Below, one piece after another: positions 10,997 through 21,183 of a stretch of 64,000 bases of DNA. Position 1 is the first letter of the stretch. Each line of letters starts with the position of its first letter. The notes beneath the pieces are model-generated. The model made no database searches. It saw nothing but the letters and a program-made list of their open reading frames with translations, and was not told where the DNA came from. Source of the stretch: Helicostylum pulchrum. Lineage: Eukaryota; Mucoromycota; Mucoromycetes; Mucorales; Mucoraceae. Where the stretch lies: the NCBI GenBank assembly GCA_025677825.1, contig JAIXMO010000035.1, positions 1 through 64,000 of the forward strand, given 5' to 3'. A program made the position numbers and the translations under genes.

Positions 10997-13633
10997 TTAT
11001 CGCTTCATATTGGTAGTGGCACCATCCTTTGGTCCTGTCTTTTTCTTGGGCTTTTTATTTGAGTTTCCTTTTTGTTTCTTTTCAAAAGAACCTTGCTTTA
11101 ATACATCGTCAATCATGACCTCACATCGAGTTTTAGTTTCTACTGCACGGTCTTGTGTTGATGTAAATGTATCCGGGTATCGAAGACTATTATTTAAATG
11201 TAAGTATATACATGCAATTCCTCTTTTTCTTTCTTTCATTTACCTTAACCACATATAAAGCATTATGTTCTTATGGCTATTCTCTAACCCAGCTAATTCT
11301 TCTGGTTTAGTAGGTGTAACATTTGGAAGTTGAATGACATCATCCAAGGTGCAGGTTTCATTATTGCTAAGTTTTTTTGCAAAAAGCTCAATCACTTCCA
11401 TAGACTTTTCATTTCTAGTGCTTACAGGGGCAGTAACAAACTGATAAAGATCACGCAAAGGTAACTTTACATTTTCAAGTCTTTCAGCAATGGCCTAATA
11501 AAATAGAAAGTTAATTTGAGCTTTAAAAAAAGGATTTTCAGTTACCTTTTGATCTCTGTAGTTACATAAAAAGTAATCTCCGTTTAAGGACGCCATATCC
11601 TCGAATTTTTGCTATATAAATAGTTAGTCTCGATTTATGATCGCATCACAAGCTTATTTTTACCAGTAGTCCAGAAAACTTTTCGCCTGGCATTTGTAAG
11701 GCAAAGAGTTCTAAAATATCGACAGTAGGTTGTAATCCAGCCATCTAAAGAAAAAAAAAAATTAATTTTTTCTATTATTTTGTGACACACAATTAATATA
11801 TACTTTACCTCAAGTGGAATAATAGGAGCACTTATGCATTCCTTGACGTAAGTAAGATCATCCGGCTTCAGTCTAAATAGGATGTTGTGAGTACAAACAA
11901 TTACGCTTTACAGAAAGAGATTAAATTTCATATTTACGTAGTCACTTCTCCTTCGCTGTAGGCTGTTCCGAATCTACCTGCACGTCCAGCAATCTGCTTT
12001 AATTGAGGAACACTAACATAACTGAACTTCTTGCCATTGAATTTTTCTACTGTAGTAAATACGATACGTTTGATGTTTCTATATTGACCCTTTTTTTTTA
12101 GTAAATTTGATTTTTTTTAGTTTAGCCTGCCTACTTACAAATTTAATCCCATACCAACAGCATCGGATGCTACTAATACGTCAAATCCACTTTCTGGATC
12201 GTTAAAAGCCTTTGCTTGAAGAGCTCTAGTCTCTAATGTATTTATAGATAAAAAAATTGAGTTTTTTTTTTTTTTTTTAGCCTGTATATAAAACCGTACC
12301 TGGGGGAAGACCACCATAAGCAACTGCGCATCGAAGACCAGTTAAGCCTTCAATCTTCTTTTTGAGAGCAAAGATATCATTACGAGAAAATGCAACGACA
12401 CAATCGCCCTTTCTAATCTTGCTCAAGTCATTAAGCAATGATTTTTCAGTGACTTCAAAAGGTGTTAAACGAGTATATTCATTGACAATCACTTCTTCGT
12501 CTAATGTTTCACAAATCTTTTTAACCAAAGGGACGGCAGAAGCTTCGCCACAGAGATGAATTTCCTTAGCCTTTAAACCCAACAAAGCTTGTGTCCATGC
12601 CCATCCTCTATCTGGATCACCAATCAATTGAATTTCATCAATAACTGCTACATCCAATGTTTTTCCTAATGATGCCATCTCTACTGTCGAACTTGTCAAT
12701 GGCGCAAAGGGTGCAACCTCTCTTCTCTCTTCACCTGTCAAAAGATTACATGCAATTCCCTTTTCGTTCATCTTGTCGTAAATTTCATGTGCCAATAAAC
12801 GTAAAGGTCCACAATAAATACCGGATTCAGCTGTCTCTAAACGCTGTAATGCTCTATATGTTTTTCCGCTATTTGTTGGTCCTACATGAAGAATAATCTT
12901 TCTGCTTTCTATATCAATACAAAATACATTTTATATAAAAAAAAACCCTCCTTATATCGTACCTTCTCATTTGTCTGGCATCAGGAAACCATTCACTAGG
13001 AAAACGAAGATCACTAATCTTTCTTAATGAATTAAATCTTTCTAATGATTCTTCTGGTAAAAATGGTTCTGCATAATTATAAAATGCGGATAATAAAGCT
13101 TTATCAATGCATTCTATATTGACATGATTAGTATTACATAAGCAAAAAAAAATCCTTTTCTTTTTATCTCTTACCTGGTCCTTCATCATCATTATATATC
13201 GCTAATAACTCACTGGCTGAAATACGAGGAATAGTTCCAGCCAAAGCTTCTTTGACAAAATTATCTGAAATTTCAGAAAACAATTTTCCTCGAATACCTA
13301 AACCAGCAGATTTTCTACGAACAGAGGCGTTTTGTCCAAACTTTTGAAGTTTTGCTTTCAAATCTATTTTTTTAAGAATAAGTAACTTGTTTCTCTCTTT
13401 TTTCTTACTTTCTTACTTTTATCCATCCATTTAAGATCCTTTGGAGCAGTTCCGCGGAGAAGATCGAATAAAGGTTGTGCAGGCGATTTGTTTTTGGTGT
13501 TTGTAGGCTTGGTTGTTGGAGCCCGAGGTTGACGTAAACAAATGGCATTTTGATGGAACGATCTAGTAATGGGTGTATACTGAGATCGGACAATATGCAA
13601 GACAGTTTGCCTTAAAGGTAAGATCCTCAACAT
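10997..13633 (-). CDS. SUV3: Mitochondrial ATP-dependent RNA helicase SUV3
   Basis: DExH-type helicase of the mitochondrial RNA degradation machinery (partner of the Dss1 or PNPase nuclease in other species). Eleven exons join in frame: 13417-13633, 13175-13363, 12963-13113, 12300-12901, 12139-12232, 11938-12078, 11809-11872, 11664-11744, 11546-11611, 11244-11494, 10997-11186; 681 aa. The start ([18 protein letters not shown]) is an Arg-rich, acid-free mitochondrial presequence; the frame extends upstream only through a non-ATG codon. Motifs: Walker A GPTNSGKT at about 193-200, DEIQ at about 274 followed by the SUV3 hallmark [11 protein letters not shown] and [17 protein letters not shown], and [10 protein letters not shown] (motif VI). 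The C-terminal domain ends in a lysine-rich tail. Length and motif order match the family closely. Confidence 0.95.
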
Positions 13634-13913
13634 GGTGCTCGTTTGATAGGGTCGAATATGCAAAGGTCCCCTGAATCATTTACTTTCAATCCATCCAATA
13701 ACTAGTCACTTGTGACTAGAGAAAAAAAAAAGAAAAAAGTCAAGAGAATAATTGTATCGGCGACAACGTTAAAAGAAACTGCTAAACAAAACCACAACCA
13801 AATTGTTTAATGCATAAGATAAAGACAGGTTTTTTTTTGTTTGTTATGATACAATAGAGGAAGTATTTTTATTTTTAAATTATTACAAAATATACAAGAG
13901 GATAATATACAAA

Positions 13914-16133
13914 TTAAGCAGAAGCCATAAGCCTGGCTTGCAAGGCAAGAGATTTTTCAATAGAATTACAATAGTTTTGATACTTGATGATTTCAAGTAA
14001 GAGATAATGAGACTTGTTTTCATAGTTAATCATGGCTCTAGCACCATATTTGGAAGAGATACCAAAGAAGGTTTCCATTTTAGGCTTGATATCACTATGT
14101 TGATCCAATTGAGCAGATAACTCTTTAACATGCTTGTGAAGAACCTCAAGTTGAGCAGGTTCTTCCAACATGCTACTGATAGTAGGAGAAGCAGGAGTTT
14201 GCCATTCATGAACCATAACTTGGTTGTTTTCTTCAGCAATAGTTTCTAAACAAAGGCCCCATCCATATTCCATGGAACTGATACCACCAACTAAAGGTTC
14301 TTTGCTTTCACGAGCAGCCCAATAGTTACAGGTAGAAACCCATTCATGAACTTGTTCAGCAGATCCAACTTGGAATACATAGACTGCACCATTAGATTGT
14401 TGAAGAGTGAAACCATGTTGACGTTGACGACTATAACCAGAAGGAAGAGCGTTCGAAAGAGTATGCTTAAGATCAATAGATCCAATAAGTTGAGCATGAG
14501 ACATCCAGTTACCACCACCAATAGCAAAGCTGCTATCGCTAGCAGAAGAAACTTGAGAGGCAGCATCAGATGAGATGTTATGAGAAGAACGAGTACGTTT
14601 AGCACAACTGGAGTTATCAAGCTTATACATACGAAGTTGGCTACGTTCAATTACCATAAAGCAATCTTTCCAGTCACGATGCTTGGCCTTTTGGTTTGAT
14701 TGTTCCAAAAGATGCTTACGAGAAACCATACCTTCTTTGTAGTAAGGAGCATTACTGGTATAAGAAGTAGGAAGTTCAGTGCTTTGGAGGTGAGAAGCAA
14801 CAGCTTGATATTGCATAACAGAGGAAGGAGTGACAGAGTTGGCAGAAGCAATAGAAGTGGTCTCACAAGCAGCAGTGCTTTGGGACAAAGGTTCACGAGT
14901 AGTATTTTTCCAAATAATGGTACCAACACTACGTTTGAAAGCAGTGCTTACACGATTATTTTGCATAGAGATAGGGGAAGAAGAAGGATTTGCAATTTGG
15001 TTATTACGGATATTATTGTACATTTGCTTAAGTAAGTTTTTGACTTCGTCTTGGAAAGACTTGGAGTAAGAATCGAGAGATTGGGCATAGGCAGAAGACT
15101 TGGCAGAGAAATCACTGGTATTGGTAGTAATACGTTGAAGAGGGACCCAATCATATGAACTGGTAGAGATACCACTGCTTCTTTGACTTTCAGCAGGCAT
15201 GCTGTATGCAGGAGATCCAGTAGAGATGGTGTTCATAGTATTTTTAACAAAGGCGGATTGAGACATTTTTTTGTAGTCACCTTGTGCAACATGAAGATCC
15301 GTATTTAACAATAAGAGAGAATATACAATGGCATGTACAACATCAGTGGTACCAAAAATACAAGTAGGATTACATTGGAAAAAGCGAGCAGAGAATTGAA
15401 GCAAGACGCGATCAATTTGTTGAGTCTCACCTTTAAGATAGAGCTTGGAGCATAAACTACGGAAAGATTCTTCAAGTTTCATGTCCTTAAAGTCAAATTG
15501 TGCCATATATGATTCAAGAATAGAGTTGCTGGCAGCTTGACCGTTACCAATCCATTCAACAATGTGGTCAAGGTTACTGTAGACTGTGACATCTTGGTCC
15601 CATATACGTTGAGCGTATTCAATAGCTGTGGTATTAACGAAAATAGGGGCTGTGACTTCTTCTTTGGTTGAGTTGGAGCTGATTGAACTGTCGTACCAGA
15701 CGATCTCAGTAGTATCAGCTTTAGCAGCACTGTCATTCTTCTTAATAATAGGAACAAATGTGAGCTTGTATTGAGTCTTCTTCTTGTCAGAAGATAAAGA
15801 TGATTTAAGGCAATCTTTAGCAGTAGTAGTTTTAGCAATTTTCTTGAAGAAACGACTTAAAGCCTAAAAAAGAAAAAAATAATTAGTTACACTAAACTTT
15901 ATTGGGGGGATCATCTTTTTTTTTACCTTTGCTTTGGATGTAGCTGATTTAGGTTTGGGGGGTTCTTGTGTAAGAAAAGGAAGTGCAGCCTTTTTTTGAG
16001 CTTGTGTCAATTTAATAGGCATAGGCATAGCCTTTAATTCTACCGGAGCTGATTTTGCTGGTGAAACTGAGTTGAGATTTTTACTGGCAGACTTACGAAT
16101 AAGCTTTTTTAATAATGTGCTGGACTTATCCAT
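13914..16133 (-). CDS. Sec7-PH domain Arf guanine nucleotide exchange factor
   Basis: Predicted activator of an Arf GTPase at membranes, of the EFA6/PSD-like architecture (Sec7, linker, PH, coiled coil). Two exons: 15927-16133 and 13914-15863, giving 718 aa when started at MDKSSTLLKKL (16133). The Sec7 domain spans roughly residues 150-265: ILESYMAQFDF, YLKGETQQIDRVL with the glutamic finger in GET, CNPTCIF and VYSLLLLNTDLH. The N-terminal half of Sec7 is more diverged than the C-terminal half. A PH domain follows at about 450-595 (GMVSRKHLLEQ, WKDCFMVIERSQLRMYKLD, HEWVSTCNYW), then a helical tail. An in-frame ATG at 16310 would add about 59 residues including a hydrophobic segment; I preferred the shorter start because the added sequence looks like translated AT-rich leader. 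Confidence 0.85.
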
Positions 16134-18479
16134 TGTGGAGTTATAAGAACAAGGAAGTGTCGAATCTGAAGGTAATGATTTAATTGATGAAGAGTACATA
16201 AGAATTTGAATATTTAATATGTGAAGTACGAGACTAATAGGTGTAAGAGTTAATGTGAAGAATAAGATAAAGATAATGGTAATAATTTGTATTTGTGTTT
16301 GACTATTCATATGAAGAGAGATAGGCAAAAATTTGTTCAAGTTATTTATTATATTATTTAGATACTTTTTATTTTTCGGTCGAAAAAAGTCTGTCTTTAT
16401 ATATAAATTTGGATTTTACCAAACCCCCTTATTAAATTTATGTCTTTTTTTGATTTTTTTTTGATTTTTTTGTACTTTTTCTTTTACGTTTATCTTTATT
16501 TATTCGTACGGGATTTAAGTAAAAATTGCATGAATCAAAAGCCCCCCTTCTGAACATTATGTACATCTATTTTTTTTCAATTTAAATACATTTCATCAAT
16601 AGGTAAAATCTATAAACTTTTTTGCCATTTCGATACAAATACGAAAGATTTTCCTCCTGCATTTTGAACTGAGGATGGTTTGGGGGACTTGGGGGAGCAA
16701 GTGAGATAATAATTGGGGGGATCTGGTAGAATATATACCGATTTTTATCATAAAAAGATAGTTGGTGTTTGTTTATGATGGAAATATTATTCATCAAACT
16801 TTCCGACATGTATTTACGAAAGAAAGAGATATATAAAGAAATAAAAATTGGTATATATTTACAGAATAAAAAAGTGTGAAAGTGATGTGAATAGGTTGAT
16901 GTATTGGGGGATTGATTTTGGGGGATAAATGGCAATGATTATTTTTGAGATGGATATCGAGTTTTACAGTGTCTAAAATCGATGATGGTGGGTGCATCAT
17001 GGTTTTATTTTATAAATCTAGGGAACATTAATAGTTTATTAGGTAAAGCAGCATAAAATTTATTGGGGGTTGAAATAATGTATGGGGGGTCAAAGTTTTG
17101 GTAGATTCAGCCAACCTCTTCAAATCGAAAAGTAGGCTATTGAAAACCGATATCAAAGCGAAAAGGGAGACGAGTAAGTAAAAGAAATAAACGTGGGGTA
17201 TAAAAATATGCGTCGTGGGCGCTTTTTTGATCCCACATAGTGAAATCAAGGCAAATCGTAAAATTGGGCCTCATTTTCGATTTTGAAAAGAAGGGAGGTA
17301 AATCAAAGAAATTTGTTAAGGGATAGTTTGCTTCCTCTGCATTAGGGAAACTCTGAACAATTCTTTTTTTTTAGATAACTGTGACTGTCCGTAATCTTGA
17401 AGAGCTTTGCTTGTTCCTTGCATAAAGAAGTAATCTGCTGCTATTATCATATTCATCAATGCAAAATATTTGCGCTTTCCCAAACGGGAATAAAACACTA
17501 GTCTATAAAAAAAAAAGTGATGCTGCAATTAATTTTGATTTCAAAGTATTACTTTTTTTGTACAGAGTGCTTGTAATAAAAAAAATTGGTATAACTAAAT
17601 GTTATGCCAAACTTAATTTTGGAATAAAAAGTATTCAAGTGTACAGATCACTCTTATGGGTGTAACATCTGCTTTCCCGAAATTTGACATGTTTTAGCAG
17701 AACGAATTAACCTAACAATAATAATTATAATAATATAATTAAAGTTAATGTTGTATATATTTGTATAATACTTTCAGCATGTATGTTGTGCCATGAAACG
17801 GAAGAAAAATATCTGGGGTATAGTGTCATACAGCTGCTAAGGATAGAGTTTTAAAATAAAAGAAAAGGGTGATTCCAAAATAAAGGACCTCTTTTTATAT
17901 AATTCTTTAAAAAGCGAAGGAACGTGAAAAATGAATGAGATGTCAAACATTTAATCTTTGTCTAAATGACCCACGAGACACCCTATGAAATATTTTAAAC
18001 TTTAATATCAATTATAATATTCTAGGATAATATTTTAAGATCGCAGAATTGGGAGCTTAGTTTTTTTTTCGTAACTTTACACATTCATACGTAATGAAAT
18101 ATTAAAGTAAACATGTCACTCAGTATATTCTTCATTGATGATACTTTGTAAAAAAAAACTGCTTTATCTTCTTTTTGGAATATACGGTACTATTATTTTT
18201 TATATAAATATGTAAGTTTATTTATCAAATATTTTAGTAGTTCGTAGTTACTACTTAAGAGCAATTGATTCACGACTCCGTTGAATGGAAAATACATCTT
18301 TGTCGTGACGAAGCGAGGTTCTAGAAGAAAATAATCTCCCTCGAAATACAGTTTAATCAGAACATAAAACCCACACCATTTTGTACATCATGTATCTATG
18401 GCTATCGACAAATTGCTCGATATCTTCGATGGATAGAGAAAAAAGTATTTAACATTACATAAATGAGGGGATACTTAAA
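16134..18479. other. Gene-poor DNA with scattered G-tracts
   Basis: Leader of the Sec7 gene followed by about 2 kb without a convincing gene. Short open frames here have biased, non-protein-like composition. Notable are repeated TTGGGGG-type tracts near 16681-16720, 16905-16925 and 17063-17092, the same motif that builds the minisatellite further right. Nothing else was recognised. Confidence 0.55.
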
Positions 18480-19440
18480 TGGCTTATTGTTTGGTTGAAT
18501 TGGGGGACTTGTATGTGTTAATGTTTTGGGGGATGCAACATCTAATATTTGATATCAAGTATCGGTTTTTAGTTCGAAAAATATTTGGGGGGAAGGATAA
18601 CATTTGATATCGAATATAAGCTCTTCACTAAAAAAAACATTGGGGGTATACTCGATATCGAGTATTAAGAAAATATTGGGGGAGTAAGTAAAAATCGATA
18701 TCGAGAGAATTATTATTACTTACCAAGAAAATATGGGGGGGGGGAGAGTTATACTCAGTGTCTCTTCACTGAGAAAATATTGGGGGAGAGAAGATATTGA
18801 GCGTATCAGTATTACACTATAAAAATATGGGGGTAATAATACTCGATATCTATTTTACACTAAGAGAGTATTGGGGGTAAGTACATTCGATATCGAAAAT
18901 AACATTTTACCGTTGCTATAAAAACAAAAAGATGGGGGGGATAAAGACATACTCGATATCTTGTATCGATTCTACACTGTAAATATATTGGGGGTAGGTA
19001 CATTCGATATCGAAAATTATTTCACCACTGCTAAAAATATAAAGAAATGGGGGGTGGGGGAATAAAGACGTACTCGATATCAAGTATGTCTTTATCCCTC
19101 CCCCCATCTTTTGATTTTTGTAGCAGTGGTAAAGTAATCTTTCGATTTCGAGTACGTCTTTATTCCCCCACCCCCCATTTCTTTATATTTTTAGCAGTGG
19201 TGAAATAATTTTCGATATCGAATGTACCTACCCCCAATATATTTACTGTGTAGAATCGATACAAGTTGCTGAGTAAATCGTTTTTTTACCACAATTAAAA
19301 CGAACAAAAATTGTAGGTATATTCGATATCGAAAAATAATACACAAGATATAGAAAAATCCCCCCCCCCCTACGAAGAGAGAGAGAAAAAGGGGGATTTC
19401 CGAGATCAAAAAGCGGTGAGAGGATAGGGGGGAGATTTAG
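18480..19440. repeat. Degenerate minisatellite of G-tract plus GATATC palindrome units
   Basis: At least a dozen units of roughly 36-61 bp, each starting with A/TTGGGGG (5 to 10 G) and carrying a core related to the palindrome CTCGATATCGAG. G-tracts lie near 18501, 18534, 18590, 18643, 18678, 18736, 18780, 18829, 18872, 18932, 18989 and 19050. Beyond about 19085 the same units appear reversed as C-tracts (19096, 19164, 19231, 19360). The right half is largely an inverted copy of the left (see the inverted repeat entry). No open frame spans it. It may be part of a mobile element or a local satellite. Confidence 0.75.
18960..19265. repeat. Near-perfect inverted repeat, arms about 118 bp
   Basis: Left arm 18960-19077 and right arm 19148-19265 are reverse complements over 118 bp with a single mismatch that I could find (CACTGTAAAT against CACAGTAAAT). 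The spacer of about 70 bp is itself a diverged inverted copy of the unit at 18910-18960. Such a structure can extrude as a cruciform or, if transcribed, fold into a long hairpin RNA. The very low divergence between the arms, against the degenerate surrounding units, points to a recent inverted duplication or gene conversion. Confidence 0.85.
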
Positions 19441-20058
19441 CTAAATTTACTACATACACTAGTACATCTAGAAGATTCTTGTATAGAAAATAATGGGAGG
19501 TAGGCTGGGGCCTATTTTATTTTCTTTTTATTGATACATGAATATTTTTGGATCACTCTGCTTTTTTCTAAAAAAAAACAACTCTTCTAACTAACCGATC
19601 CAAATACTACAGATAACGCAAAGCGGCAATCCAAATCAATAATGCTTTTTGTTCTCAGAAATAGTAAATAGCTGTACATTTGGATGCGCATATATCGAAA
19701 AATGACTTATCCGTTTCGATGCTCATGTCTTCGTTACTAAAGATCGCAATCAAGGCTCAATAAATAGCTTGATGTGAACGCGATTCAAAAATTAAGAAGC
19801 AAGGGGTAATTTTTTCATTCGGTTCAATTAAGGGATTTGATATCGATAGGAATTGGCCCATAGGTATATTATCTAGTGTGGTTCCGTACATCCGGACTAT
19901 ATTAATTTTTTTTAAAAAATCAGTGTCCTTACTGTTGTTCAGATATTATTCATAGAAGAACCAGCAAAAAAAAAAATTACTTGTCATTCAGTAACTGGAA
20001 AAGGTTATTTTGTTACGTCAGTAAATTGAAAATGATAAAAAAAATTAATGCGTATGTT
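19441..20058. other. Intergenic DNA 5' of the transposase remnant
   Basis: AT-rich, no gene recognised. If the adjacent transposase was once complete, its N-terminal half should lie here, but I see no catalytic-domain sequence, so that part appears deleted. Confidence 0.5.
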
Positions 20059-21183
20059 TCTATAGATGTTGTTGGATCTCCTGGAATGGCTAGAGGTATC
20101 GACTTTTTGGACTTTCTGAAGTTTATTTTCCCGACATTAGTGGTAGATGTTCTTTTACTTCAACAAAAAGAAGTCTCAGCTAAAAATAAAAAAGATAAGG
20201 CGGCTTTAAACGAAGGGATTCAAGCCATGTACAACATTTCAAAAATCTGCGCCTTGGCTACCCAAACTGAGATTGAACACAACGAGCTGGAAGAATTTGA
20301 AAGGTAGTATACGTATCCACTTACGAAAATGAATATACTTTAATTAAAAGTCTCTAACATTGATTATTTTCTTAGGCTTGTTCAAGAATGGCTTTTGTTT
20401 CTCAGAAGATATATCCCGGCCAACAAGTTCAACATCAATTAGCATTATTTATCTTATATTGCTCATATAATTCGGGATATGGGTCCTCTCCCTGGCTTCA
20501 GCTGTAGATCTCTCGAGAGACGTACTGGTATCATGAAGTCTAAGATCAAGTCTCGCACTCGAAGTGGAAGAAACGCCGAGAATATAATGGTTGCTGATGC
20601 TACAGTTAATTATTATAAGCGATCCGAACCAGTTAATGAGTTGGATGATGGCGTTGTAAACTATCAGGAGCAGCTGATGACGTTAGGAGATGAAATGCTT
20701 ACGAAAATTGCCCAGCATCTTGGTGTTTCCTCTTCTCGTGATTTGGACGAAAGCGCATTGTTCTTCGTAAGCAAAAAAGCGATGACGATCGGACAGCACA
20801 AGTACCACACATTATCGCATCATAGCAATAAAAAGCAATGCGCTGATAATGTTGTAGTTGCCACAGATACTCCCTTTGTTTACAAATATGCCAAAGTCTT
20901 AAACATATTTAACTATCGCTCTAAAACTCTGGTACTTGTCTACTTTTACCAGAATATCAGTTTTGATGCTATTAGTATTCCATACTGCAATATTACGGAA
21001 AAATCACAGTCTGATATGATGAAGAATTCTGTAGTCATTGATACTTCTTCCTCTGTTTGCCCTTTTGGCTTGTTGAATTATTTAAATGATGGTATAATTT
21101 ATTTTATTTGGTCTCAAATGAGAAGAGCATTAGTTAAAATCGACTCTGAAAGCGATGTATTTACTATGAACTTCAATATTTAG
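20059..21183 (+). pseudogene. Truncated DNA-transposon protein (C-terminal part) with an internal stop
   Basis: Two exons, about 20059-20303 and 20376-21183, with a good branch site (CTAAC) and TTAG acceptor between them. The translation matches the C-terminal region I recognise from large mucoralean and other CACTA/KDZ-like transposase proteins: RGIDFLDFLKFIFPTLVVDVL, then FNIN-stop-HYLSYIAHIIRDMGP, then PLPGFSCRSLERRTG and KSKIKSRTRSGRNAENIM. The stop is TAG at 20440-20442 where relatives typically have Gln, so one C-to-T change would explain it. The N-terminal zinc and DDE regions are absent. An ATG just after the stop could start a 234-aa fragment, but nothing suggests it is used. No terminal inverted repeats were identified. 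The transposon superfamily is uncertain. Confidence 0.7.

Noticed and set aside
17028..17528. Several 70-codon frames between the Sec7 gene and the minisatellite
   Set aside because: Hydrophobic, Phe/Leu/Ile-rich translations of T-rich sequence; no start context or exon structure.
18480..19440. CRISPR array
   Set aside because: The repeats are degenerate, variable in spacing and palindromic in a eukaryotic genome; there are no identical repeats with unique equal-length spacers and no cas genes.
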